From positions 356,100 through 420,099 of the forward strand of contig NZ_LMQW01000012.1 of NCBI RefSeq assembly GCF_001425485.1: a stretch of 64,000 bases of DNA, read 5' to 3'. Source of the stretch: Aureimonas sp. Leaf427. Its GTDB lineage: Bacteria > Pseudomonadota > Alphaproteobacteria > Rhizobiales > Rhizobiaceae. Shown here in pieces: positions 1-7,792 of this stretch (its first letter is position 1; every line of letters starts with the position of its first letter). Position numbers and translations under genes: made by a program. The notes below the pieces were generated by a model. That model did not search any database, was not told where the DNA came from, and worked only from the letters and a program-made list of their open reading frames with translations.

Positions 1-1
1 G

Positions 2-676
2 GTCGTGGAAACGCGGCGGCTCTTCCGCGAGGAAATTCCCGAGGAGCTGGATGCCGTCATCGTCTTCCACGATGCCGACACCTTCAATCCGGCCGCCAGC
101 ATCCAGGACAACGTCCTCTTCGGCCGCATCGCCTACGATCTCGCCAATGCGACGGACGCGGTCGAGGGCATGCTGGTCAAGGGTCTCGACGATCTCGGCC
201 TGTCCGCGGTGGTGCAGGAGGCGGGGCTGGCCTACGACATCGGCGCGGGCGCCAAGCGCCTCTCGCTCGGCCAGCAGCAGAAGCTCTCGCTCGCCCGCGC
301 GCTCCTGAAGGCGCCGGACTATCTCATCGTCAATCGCGGCCTCTCGGCTCTGGATTCCGACACGCAACGGCGCATCGTGGAGGGAACGCTCGCGTGGAAG
401 CCGGCGGGAACGGAGGGCTTCGGCACGTTCTGGGTGCTCGCCAATCCGCAGCTCGCCGAGCTTTTCGAGCGCATCGTCGAGTTCGACAACGGTCGCGTCG
501 TCTCCGATTTCAGGCCGGGCGAGCAGCCCGTGCCGGAGATCGAGGAGGCGGGACCGGAGGCCGCGGAAGCGAGACACGAGGACGCCGAGCGGCGCACGGC
601 CGAGGCGACGAGCGTCGCCGAGGAACCGGCCGCGGGCGAGACGGCGAACGCGCCGCCGGGCCAGGTCGCGGTCTGA
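2..676 (+). CDS. ABC transporter ATP-binding protein, C-terminal part (cut by window edge)
   Basis: The reading frame is open at the left edge, so only the last 224 codons are present. The visible part is the C-terminal half of an ABC nucleotide-binding domain: a signature motif LSLGQQQKLSLARAL near residue 88 and the D-loop SALD. Where Walker B normally reads hhhhDE, this protein has YLIVNRGLSALD, so both the magnesium-binding Asp and the catalytic Glu are replaced (Asn, Arg). That suggests a degenerate ATPase site, perhaps paired with a normal one upstream. The last ~50 residues are an Ala/Glu-rich low-complexity tail. Substrate and membrane domains are outside the window. It sits 183 bp before a cyclic-nucleotide-binding protein gene on the same strand. 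Confidence 0.8.
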   Translation, partial: VVETRRLFREEIPEELDAVIVFHDADTFNPAASIQDNVLFGRIAYDLANATDAVEGMLVKGLDDLGLSAVVQEAGLAYDIGAGAKRLSLGQQQKLSLARALLKAPDYLIVNRGLSALDSDTQRRIVEGTLAWKPAGTEGFGTFWVLANPQLAELFERIVEFDNGRVVSDFRPGEQPVPEIEEAGPEAAEARHEDAERRTAEATSVAEEPAAGETANAPPGQVAV

Positions 677-744
677 CCGGGTTCGGCGCCACAAGGCGCC
701 CGATGCCAGTGGCTTGCGACGGCAGCGACCGATCCCCACGTTTT

Positions 745-759
745 GTCATACTGTATGAC
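745..759. promoter_or_regulatory. 15-bp perfect inverted repeat, possible operator
   Basis: GTCATAC-T-GTATGAC is a perfect 7-1-7 inverted repeat in the 183-bp gap between the ABC ATPase and the cyclic-nucleotide-binding protein gene, about 100 bp upstream of the latter. Size and symmetry suit a dimeric repressor or activator. No convincing -35/-10 pair was found beside it, so the regulator and the regulated promoter are unknown. Confidence 0.35.
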
Positions 760-859
760 GTGTCATCGTCGTTTCATCGAGCCCGAGGATTGATCCCGAT
801 CGAACAATCCGACTAGGCTCGTCTGGTCAGACATCTCTCTCGCGGAGTTCGACAGCGCC

Positions 860-1321
860 ATGAGCCTTCTGAAGAACGAGGTCGACATCCTGAAGCGCGT
901 TCCGCTCTTCTCGGGCATCGACGCCTCGAAGCTGAAGCTCCTCGCCTTCACCTCGCAGGTCGTGCGGTACAAGGCGAACGAGATGCTGTTCGAGCAGGGT
1001 CAGGCGGGCGACAGTGCCTATGTCATTCTCAGCGGCAAGGCGCGCGTCTTCGTGACGACGCCGGGCGGGCCGATCGATCTGGCCGAGGTCGGCGAGACCG
1101 ACTTCGTCGGCGAGATCGCCATCCTCTGCGACGTGCCAAGAACGGCGACCGTGGAGGCGACCTCGGATCTGACCGCCTTGCGCGTCGACAAGCAGTGCTT
1201 CGCCGAGCTTCTGACGAGCTTCCCCGCGATGGGCATCGCCATGCTGCGCGAACTCGGCTTCCGCCTCAGCCGCACGACGGCCGAGCTCGTCGCCGCCGAG
1301 GGGCGCAACGGACCCCATTGA
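860..1321 (+). CDS. single-domain cyclic-nucleotide-binding protein
   Basis: 153-residue protein made almost entirely of one cNMP-binding (CAP-type) beta-roll, roughly residues 10-130. The phosphate-binding cassette is recognisable: GEIAILCDVPRTATVEA keeps the Gly-Glu and Arg residues that contact the cyclic phosphate and ribose in CAP-family proteins. There is no helix-turn-helix after the domain, so it is not a CRP-like regulator; it more likely gates or senses for a partner. Neighbours on the same strand are an ABC ATPase upstream and an MBL-fold hydrolase 86 bp downstream. A class III nucleotide cyclase is encoded about 19 kb away, but no functional link is shown. Confidence 0.85.
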   Translation: MSLLKNEVDILKRVPLFSGIDASKLKLLAFTSQVVRYKANEMLFEQGQAGDSAYVILSGKARVFVTTPGGPIDLAEVGETDFVGEIAILCDVPRTATVEATSDLTALRVDKQCFAELLTSFPAMGIAMLRELGFRLSRTTAELVAAEGRNGPH

Positions 1322-1406
1322 GGAACCGCCCGCCCGGCCGCCTGCGGCCGTCCCTCACGATCCCGGCGAGGCCTTGCCTTCGCCCGGCGGCAGGCTTCGC
1401 GCGCGC

Positions 1407-2267
1407 ATGATCGACGAGGCGCCTCCGGCCTTCGACATCCGCGTCTGGGGCGCGCGGGGCACGCTGCCCGGCTGCGGCAACGGACAGGTGGCCTACGGCA
1501 CCGAAACCTGCTGCGTGGAAATGCGCGTCGGCGGGCGCCGGCTCATCTTCGACGCCGGCACGGGCCTCGTGCCGCTCGGCCGCTCCATGGCGACGCTCGG
1601 CGAGCTGGAGGCCGATCTCTTCTTCAGCCACGTCCATTACGATCACATCATGGGCCTGCCCTTCTTCCTGCCGCTCTACAGGCCGGGCGCCCGCGTCTCG
1701 ATCTCCGCCGGCCACATGCTGGACGGGCGCTCCTGCATGGAGACGATCGAGGACTTCATGCGCGCGCCCTTCCTGCCGATCACGCCGAAGATCTTCGCCG
1801 CCGAGGTCGACTATCGCAGCTTCTCCCCCGGCGACGTGCTCGCACCCGGCGCGGGCGTCACGGTGAAGACGGGGCGGCTCAACCATCCGAACGGCGCCGT
1901 CGGCTACCGCGTCGAACATGCCGGCCGGGCGGTGGCCTATGTCACCGACACCGAGCATGTCGAGGGCCGGACGGACGAGACGGTTCTCGGCCTCATCGAG
2001 GGCGCCGACATCGTCTTCTACGACACGAGCTACACGGAAGCGGAAATGACGAAGTTCCGCGGCTACGGACACTCCACCTGGGAGGAAGGCGTGCGCCTCT
2101 GCCAGCTCGCGGGCGCCCGGCGGCTGGTCCTCTTCCACCACGCCCACATGCGCTACGACGCCGAGATCGCGCGGATCGAAGCCGAAGCGCGGCTGGTGTT
2201 CCCGGGGACGATCGCGGGGCGGACCGGCTTGTCGCTGACGCTGAACGAGGCGCCGGCGCGGGTTTGA
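1407..2267 (+). CDS. MBL-fold metallo-hydrolase
   Basis: 286-residue metallo-beta-lactamase-fold hydrolase. The metal-binding motif HVHYDHIMGLP (HxHxDH) is clear near residue 80, and later metal ligands are visible in NHPNGAVGYR, YVTDTEH and VLFHHAH. The N-terminal WGARGTLP resembles the phosphorylcholine-esterase/RNase Z-like branch of the family. I chose the ATG at 1407 over an upstream in-frame TTG at 1374 because family homology begins just after it. Substrate cannot be told from sequence; in this superfamily it could be a phosphodiester (including cyclic nucleotide) or an ester. Adjacency to the cNMP-binding protein is suggestive only. The gene ends against a palindromic repeat and convergent recQ. 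Confidence 0.85.
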   Translation: MIDEAPPAFDIRVWGARGTLPGCGNGQVAYGTETCCVEMRVGGRRLIFDAGTGLVPLGRSMATLGELEADLFFSHVHYDHIMGLPFFLPLYRPGARVSISAGHMLDGRSCMETIEDFMRAPFLPITPKIFAAEVDYRSFSPGDVLAPGAGVTVKTGRLNHPNGAVGYRVEHAGRAVAYVTDTEHVEGRTDETVLGLIEGADIVFYDTSYTEAEMTKFRGYGHSTWEEGVRLCQLAGARRLVLFHHAHMRYDAEIARIEAEARLVFPGTIAGRTGLSLTLNEAPARV

Positions 2268-2302
2268 GCGGGGCCTGAAGACGGGGACGGACATCGGCGC
2301 GA

Positions 2303-2446
2303 GGCGCCGCCCTCTGTCCTGCCGGACATCTCCCCCGCAAGGAGAGAGATCGGCAGCTTTGCGGTCAGATCGAGTTTGCGACGGTAGAAATCAACCTGAT
2401 CTCCCCCCTTGAGGGGGAGATGTCCGGCAGGACAGAGGGCGGCGCC
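2303..2446. repeat. palindromic intergenic element, family A copy 1
   Basis: A 34-bp perfect inverted repeat (2303-2336 against 2413-2446) brackets a 76-bp centre. The arms contain CTGCCGGACATCTCCCCC, and smaller nested hairpins are present inside. It lies between the convergent ends of the MBL-fold hydrolase gene and recQ. A second copy with the same size and core is at 61934-62078. Such dispersed palindromes are common between genes in Rhizobiales; here it could act as a bidirectional terminator. Confidence 0.85.
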
Positions 2447-2472
2447 ATAAAGCGCAACTTCCCGAGATCCCC

Positions 2473-4314
2473 CTATTCCGCCCCGCGCAGCACCGCCAGA
2501 AACGCCTCGCCGTACCGGTCGAGCTTGGCCTGGCCGATGCCGGGCAGCGCCATCATCGCGCCCAGCGAGGTCGGGCGTCTGGTCGCCATGGCCTTCAGCG
2601 TCGCATCCTGGAAGACGACGTAGGGCGGAACGCCCTGCTCCCTGGCGATCCGCGTGCGCTCGGCCCGCAGCGCCTGGAACAGGCCGTGCGCCTCCTCCGG
2701 CAGGTCGTCGAGAGCATTGGAAGCGCTGCCGCGCTGGCGCTCGGTCGCCTTGCGCGTGCGGTCCTTGCGCAAGGTGATGCGCCGTTCGCCGCGGAAGACC
2801 TCGCGCGCGCCCTCGCCGAGCTTCAGCGCGCCATGCGCCTCGTGATCGACCAGAAGCAGGCCGCTCGATGTGAGCTGACGCAGGACGGACTGCCAGACCT
2901 TGGCGTCGTGATCCTTCCCTTGCCCGAACACGGCCTGCGACTCGTGTCCGAAGCGCAGGACCTTCTCGGTCGGCTTGCCGAGAAGCACGTCGATGACATG
3001 CCCGCCGCCGAAGCGCTCGCCCGTGCGGTAGACCGCGGCCATGGCCTTGATCGCGGCCTCCGTGCCGTCCCAGCTGGCGACCGGCGAGCGGCAGGTGTCG
3101 CAGTTTCCGCAAGCCTCCGCGAGGTCCTCGCCGAAATAGGAGAGGATGACCCGGCGCCGGCAGTCGGTCGTCTCGCAGAGGCCGAGAAGCGAGGTCAGCT
3201 TGCCGCGCTCGACGCGCTTGACCTCTTCGGGCGCATTGCCCTCGTCGATCATGCGGCGGCGCTGGACGACGTCGCCCATGCCGTAGCTCATCCAGGCCTC
3301 GGAGGGCTGGCCGTCGCGGCCCGCGCGGCCGGTCTCCTGGTAGTAGGCCTCGATCGAGGAGGGCAGGTCCATATGCGCGACGTAGCGCACGTCGGGCTTG
3401 TCGATGCCCATGCCGAAGGCGGTGGTCGCGACGAGACAGCACCAGTCGTCCTTCAGGAACGCATCCTGGTTGGCGCTGCGGCGGGCGGCGTCCATGCCGG
3501 CATGGTAGGGCAGCGCGGGCAGGCCGTGGCCGGCCAGCCATTCGGCCGTCTCCTCCACCTTGGCGCGGGACAGGCAGTAGACGATGCCGCTCTCGCCCTT
3601 GTGCTGCGAGAGAAAGGCCAGAAGCTGCTGGCGGGCATTGTCGCGCTCGACGATCGCGTAATGAATGTTCGGCCGGTCGAAGCTCGAGGTGAAGGCGCGC
3701 GCCTGCGTCAATTCCAGGCGCTCGACGATGTCGGCGCGCGTCGCGGGATCGGCGGTGGCGGTCAGCGCGATGCGCGGCACGCCCGGAAAGAGCGCGCCGA
3801 GACTGGCGAGATCGCGGTAGTCCGGGCGGAAGTCGTGGCCCCACTGGCTGACGCAATGGGCCTCGTCGATCGCGATCAGCGAGACCTCGGCCTCCTGCAT
3901 CATGCGGCGGAAGCCCGGCGTCGAGGCGCGCTCGGGCGCGACGTAGAGAAGATCGAGCGTTCCGGCCGCGATCTGCCGGCGCACCTCCGCGGCCTCGTCG
4001 GGCGAGACGGAGGAATTCAGCGCGGCGGCGGCGACGCCGGCCTGGCGCAGCGCCTCCACCTGGTCGCGCATCAGCGCGATCAGCGGCGAGACGACGATGC
4101 CGACGCCCGGCCGGCAGATCGCCGGCACCTGATAGCACATGGACTTGCCCGCCCCGGTCGGGAAGAGAACGACCGCGTCGCCCCCCGCCGTCACATGGCG
4201 CACCACGTCCTCCTGCTGCCCGCGAAAGGCGGCGTGCCCGAAGACATCGCGCAGGACCTCGGCCGGGTCCTTCGAACGAACGGTCGTCATGGATGGCTTC
4301 ATCTGGCTCGGCAT
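2473..4314 (-). CDS. recQ: ATP-dependent DNA helicase RecQ
   Basis: 613-residue RecQ-family 3'-5' DNA helicase, full length for the bacterial family. Visible in order: Walker A TGAGKS (residues ~53-58), DEAH box in AIDEAHCVSQWGHDFRPDY, helicase motifs IV-VI ending QETGRAGRDG, the four-cysteine RecQ zinc site (LCETTDC ... ACGNCDTC), winged-helix region and a C-terminal HRDC domain (about residues 535-610). It works in recombination repair and resolution of stalled forks. The start is uncertain: ATGs at 4314, 4302 and 4290 are in frame and none has a strong ribosome site. It converges on the MBL-fold gene and is followed by palindromic element A1. Confidence 0.95.
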   Translation of the reverse strand: MPSQMKPSMTTVRSKDPAEVLRDVFGHAAFRGQQEDVVRHVTAGGDAVVLFPTGAGKSMCYQVPAICRPGVGIVVSPLIALMRDQVEALRQAGVAAAALNSSVSPDEAAEVRRQIAAGTLDLLYVAPERASTPGFRRMMQEAEVSLIAIDEAHCVSQWGHDFRPDYRDLASLGALFPGVPRIALTATADPATRADIVERLELTQARAFTSSFDRPNIHYAIVERDNARQQLLAFLSQHKGESGIVYCLSRAKVEETAEWLAGHGLPALPYHAGMDAARRSANQDAFLKDDWCCLVATTAFGMGIDKPDVRYVAHMDLPSSIEAYYQETGRAGRDGQPSEAWMSYGMGDVVQRRRMIDEGNAPEEVKRVERGKLTSLLGLCETTDCRRRVILSYFGEDLAEACGNCDTCRSPVASWDGTEAAIKAMAAVYRTGERFGGGHVIDVLLGKPTEKVLRFGHESQAVFGQGKDHDAKVWQSVLRQLTSSGLLLVDHEAHGALKLGEGAREVFRGERRITLRKDRTRKATERQRGSASNALDDLPEEAHGLFQALRAERTRIAREQGVPPYVVFQDATLKAMATRRPTSLGAMMALPGIGQAKLDRYGEAFLAVLRGAE

Positions 4315-4637
4315 GAAGGAGGGGATAGGGCAGCCCGGCGGAGCGCGTCAACGCGGCGCATTCGCGGTCGATGCTTTTGCAGAAGGAGCGAGACCCCTGA
4401 AGCTGCTTTCTTCTCCCCTCCGGGGAGAAGGTCCGGCAGGGGATGAGGGGGCCAAGGCTTCATACCTCGAAAGGAATAGGCAAAATTCGGCGAACACAAT
4501 CGCTCGATCCGCCGCCATGGCTCGATCTTCCCGGCCGCATACCCCTCACCGCCTGCCGGCACCTCTCCCCGCATGGGCGAGGAAGAAGGTTCTGGAAGGC
4601 CTCGCTTTTCGATCGGCTTGACGTTCCAATGAACGGG
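4315..4637. other. 323-bp intergenic stretch holding a palindromic repeat
   Basis: Gap between recQ and the small HTH gene, both on the minus strand. Most of it is palindromic element B1 (4407-4589). The rest shows no credible coding frame or tRNA-like structure. Any recQ promoter must be here, but no clear -35/-10 pair was found. Confidence 0.7.
4407..4589. repeat. palindromic intergenic element, family B copy 1
   Basis: The left end reads CTTCTCCCCTCCGGGGAGAA followed by GGTCCGGCAGGGGATGAGGGG. The right end carries the imperfect complement (CCCCTCACCGCCTGCCGGCA, then CTCCCCGCATGGGCGAGGAAGAAGG). Length is about 183 bp. The same end sequences flank the 145-bp element at 19761-19905, which defines a second family distinct from the CATCTCCCCC elements at 2.3 and 62.0 kb. 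Confidence 0.75.
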
Positions 4638-5081
4638 TCAGAAATCGCCGAGGGAGAGCTGCATCGGGGCTCCGGCCGATGGAGGCGGGCGGCTCGCGGC
4701 GCTCTTCGTCCCGACCCGGCCGGCGCTCCGGGCGGGCGGGCTCTTGGATTTCGCAAGGCGCGCCAGCGCGCGGTCGCGAAGGACGGCTTCCGGCGCCAGC
4801 GGATCGTCCGTCAGCCATTTGCCGCGCTTGATCACCTCGTTCACGCGGCCCTGGTTGACGCCGAGCTTGAAGGCGATCTCCTGCTGAGTCATCCGCGTTC
4901 CGCCGTGAAGCTCCAGGATGCGGCGGGCGAGTTCGGACGTCATCTTCTTGCCCGTGACGCGGCGGGCCGGCGCGGTGCGGCGCTTGGCCTTGTCGCGGTC
5001 CTTCAGCACCTGCAGGATCGCCAGCGCGGCCTCGTTGCCGTCGCTGCGCAGAGCTTCCTCGAATTCCTTCAGCGTGGTCAT
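4638..5081 (-). CDS. small helix-turn-helix protein of unknown function
   Basis: 147-residue basic protein. Residues ~50-85 contain a likely helix-turn-helix (MTQQEIAFKLGVNQGRVNEV), the layout seen in sigma-70 region 4-like and phage-type DNA-binding domains; the last third is Pro/Ser/Ala-rich with a conserved-looking tail ending LSLGDF. I took the ATG at 5081, preceded by a GAGG ribosome site, rather than the upstream ATG at 5117. It is divergently transcribed from the polysaccharide operon starting at 5292, so it is the nearest candidate regulator of that operon, but this is inferred from position only. Confidence 0.7.
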   Translation of the reverse strand: MTTLKEFEEALRSDGNEAALAILQVLKDRDKAKRRTAPARRVTGKKMTSELARRILELHGGTRMTQQEIAFKLGVNQGRVNEVIKRGKWLTDDPLAPEAVLRDRALARLAKSKSPPARSAGRVGTKSAASRPPPSAGAPMQLSLGDF

Positions 5082-5291
5082 GGCGGACCCTCGTCGGGCG
5101 CCTTGCGACAGGGGCAAGGCCGTTCACGAGAATCTGTGCTTCGACAGGCATTTGATCAAGGTCTGAGGACATGAAGGAAGGTTCACTTCCCCTCGGCTTG
5201 CAAAATTCGGGCTTTGGCGGGATAGGATGCAGGTGCGAAGACGCGCAGGAATGACCGCCGCCGGCCACGGGCCGCCGCGCATGGCCAACGG

Positions 5292-6503
5292 ATGACCTTT
5301 CGGATGACCGGCAAGCGGCTTCTCATCTACAGCCACGACTCCTATGGGCTCGGGCATCTCCGGCGCTGCCAGACGATCGCCAACCATCTCTCCACCGTGC
5401 ACGAGGATCTCTCGGTCCTCATCATCTCGGGCTCGCCCGTCGTCGGCTCCTTCGATCTCCATCCGCGCGTGGACTTCATCCGCGTGCCCGGCATCGTGAA
5501 GCTCGACAACAACACCTATGCGCCGACCGCGCTCGGCGTCACCACCGAGGAGCTGATGGAGATCCGCTCCGTCATCATCCTGGAGACCGCGCGGCGCTAC
5601 CAGCCGGACGTGTTCCTGGTCGACAAGGAGCCGCTCGGCCTGCGCGGCGAGGTGCGCGACACGCTGATCCACCTCAAAGGCACGGGCACGCGCAACATTC
5701 TCGGCCTGCGCGAGATCATGGACGAGCCCGAGCGCCTGCGCGACGAATGGGAGCGCAAGGGCGCCATCGAGGCGGTCGACCATCTCTACGACGAGGTCTG
5801 GGTCTACGGCCCGCGCGAGGTCTACGATCCGCTGGCGGGCGTCGGCCTCTCCGAGAAGACGATCGCCAAGACGCGCTACAGCGGCTATCTGCGCCGCGCG
5901 CTCGGCGAGTTCGCGGATGCGCCGGAGGGCAATGCGGAGCCCTATCTCCTCGTCACCGCCGGCGGCGGCAACGACGGCGCGGTCATGATCGACTGGCTGC
6001 TCAGCGCCTACGAGGCGGACGCGACGCTTCCTCTGCCCGCGCGGATCGTCTTCGGCCCGTTCCTCGCCGCCGACGAGCGCTACGGCTTTCGCGACCGCAT
6101 CGCGCGGCTCGACCGCATCCAGGCGATCAACTTCCACACCAATATGGAAGCCATGGTGGACGGTGCGGCCGGCCTCGTCACGATGGGCGGCTACAACACG
6201 TTCTGCGAGATCCTCTCCTTCGACAAGCCGGCGCTGATCGTGCCGCGCACGCATCCGCGGCTGGAGCAGCTGATCCGGGCGACGCGCGCCGAGGAGCTGG
6301 GCCTCGCCCGCCTCATGCTGCCGACGGGCGGGCCGGAGGATGCCGGGCACATGGCCGAGGCGCTGCACCGGCTGCCCGGCCAGCCCCGCCCTTCGGCCGC
6401 CGGCATCGAGGGCCTGCTCGGCGGGCTGGAGCGCGTCGAGCGCTTCTTCGGCGAGGCGGTGGCCCAGCGCCATCGCCGCCCCGCGCTGATGAGCGTCGGC
6501 TGA
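5292..6503 (+). CDS. COG4671-type (MurG/GT28-like) glycosyltransferase, first copy
   Basis: 403-residue predicted glycosyltransferase of the MurG-like GT-B fold. The N-terminus has a Rossmann strand and loop (LLIYSHDSYGLGHLRR). The C-terminal half has the GT28-type sugar-nucleotide site: TAGGGNDG around residue 218 and MGGYNTFCEILSF with a downstream PR..P..EQ..RA stretch around residues 297-335. It transfers a sugar from a nucleotide donor; donor and acceptor are unknown. First gene of a co-directional cluster, 9 bp before the next. A paralogue is encoded at 9543-10784. The second in-frame ATG at 5304 is an equally possible start. Confidence 0.85.
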   Translation: MTFRMTGKRLLIYSHDSYGLGHLRRCQTIANHLSTVHEDLSVLIISGSPVVGSFDLHPRVDFIRVPGIVKLDNNTYAPTALGVTTEELMEIRSVIILETARRYQPDVFLVDKEPLGLRGEVRDTLIHLKGTGTRNILGLREIMDEPERLRDEWERKGAIEAVDHLYDEVWVYGPREVYDPLAGVGLSEKTIAKTRYSGYLRRALGEFADAPEGNAEPYLLVTAGGGNDGAVMIDWLLSAYEADATLPLPARIVFGPFLAADERYGFRDRIARLDRIQAINFHTNMEAMVDGAAGLVTMGGYNTFCEILSFDKPALIVPRTHPRLEQLIRATRAEELGLARLMLPTGGPEDAGHMAEALHRLPGQPRPSAAGIEGLLGGLERVERFFGEAVAQRHRRPALMSVG

Positions 6504-6512
6504 CGCGACGCC

Positions 6513-7778
6513 ATGCTGCAGACACCGCCGAGATCGCGCGTCGCCATCGTCGTGAAGGGCTATCCGAGACTGTCGGAAACCTTCGTCGCGCAGGAAATCC
6601 TAGGGCTGAAGCGCCTCGGCGTCGCGTTCGACATCGTCTCCTTGCGCCAGCCGACCGACGAGAAGACCCATCCCGTCCATGACGAGATCGCGGCCCGGCC
6701 CCTCTACCTGCCGGAATATCTCTACACCGAGCCGCTGCGGGTCTTTCGCGGCTGGCGGGCGGCGCGCCGGCTTCCCGGCTACAAGGCGGCGTTGAAGCTC
6801 TTCCTCAAGGACTGGCGGCGCGATCCGACGCCGAACCGGGGGCGGCGCTTCGGCCAGGCGCTGGTGCTGGCGGCGGAGCTGCCGCAGGATACGGGGCTCC
6901 TCTACGTCCACTTCCTCCACACGCCGGGCTCGGTCGCCCGCTATGCCGCGAGGATGCGGAACTTGCCCTTCGGCGTCTCCGCCCATGCCAAGGACATCTG
7001 GACGATCCCCGCCTGGGAGAAGACCGAGAAGCTCGGCGACTGCGCCTTTCTCGTCACCTGCACGGCGGCGAACGCGGCCCATCTGAAGGGCCTTGCGCCC
7101 GATCCCTCGCGCGTCGGCCTCGTCTATCACGGGCTCGACTTCTCGCGCTTTCCCGAGCCGCACGGGCGCCCCGAAGGGCTCCGCGACGGGTCGGACCCCG
7201 CCGATCCCGTGCGCATCCTCTCCATCGGCCGGCTCGTGGACAAGAAGGGTCACGCCGGGCTGATCGAGGCCCTTTCCCGCCTTCCCGCCGATCTGTCGGC
7301 GAGGCTCGACATCGTCGGCGGCGGGCCGTTGAAGAAGGAGCTGGCGGCGCTGGCCGGGCGGCTCGGCGTCGGGGAGCGCGTGCGCTTTCTCGGCTCGATG
7401 GCGCAGGCGGAGATTCTCCGCCTCTACCGCGAGGCCGACCTCTTCGCCCTCAACTGCCGCATTTCCGACGACGGGGACCGCGACGGCCTGCCCAACGTCC
7501 TGATGGAGGCGCAGAGCCAGGGCCTCGCCTGCCTTTCCACCGATGTCTCGGCGGTGCCGGAGCTTCTGATCGACGGCGAGACGGGGCTCCTCGCACCGCC
7601 CGACGACACCGCGACCTTCGCGGGCGCGCTCGAGCGCGCCGTCCGCGATCCCGCCTTGCGGGCCCGGATCGGCCGGGCGGGCCTTGCCCGCGTGCGCTCG
7701 ACCTTCGGGGCGGAGGCCGGGATCGAGGCGGTGCGGCGGCGCATCGAAAGCGTCCTGTCCGCGCCCGCTCCGCGCTGA
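6513..7778 (+). CDS. glycosyltransferase family 4 protein (WcaL-like)
   Basis: 421-residue retaining GT-B glycosyltransferase. The C-terminal group 1 domain has SIGRLVDKKGHAGLIEAL near residue 237 and the E-x7-E-type nucleotide-sugar motif within LPNVLMEAQSQGLACLSTD and SAVPELLIDGETGLL. The N-terminal half begins AIVVKGYPRLSETFVAQEIL, typical of colanic-acid WcaL-like enzymes that act on lipid-linked or polymer intermediates. It starts 9 bp after the preceding glycosyltransferase and is followed by another GT4 gene. The context points to assembly of a cell-surface or secreted polysaccharide. Confidence 0.88.
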   Translation: MLQTPPRSRVAIVVKGYPRLSETFVAQEILGLKRLGVAFDIVSLRQPTDEKTHPVHDEIAARPLYLPEYLYTEPLRVFRGWRAARRLPGYKAALKLFLKDWRRDPTPNRGRRFGQALVLAAELPQDTGLLYVHFLHTPGSVARYAARMRNLPFGVSAHAKDIWTIPAWEKTEKLGDCAFLVTCTAANAAHLKGLAPDPSRVGLVYHGLDFSRFPEPHGRPEGLRDGSDPADPVRILSIGRLVDKKGHAGLIEALSRLPADLSARLDIVGGGPLKKELAALAGRLGVGERVRFLGSMAQAEILRLYREADLFALNCRISDDGDRDGLPNVLMEAQSQGLACLSTDVSAVPELLIDGETGLLAPPDDTATFAGALERAVRDPALRARIGRAGLARVRSTFGAEAGIEAVRRRIESVLSAPAPR

Positions 7779-7792
7779 CGGCGGAAACGGCC

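Noticed and set aside
2153-4351. Second minus-strand frame covering recQ
   Set aside because: Out-of-frame reading of recQ itself, Arg-rich and without motifs; RecQ motifs lie in the other frame.
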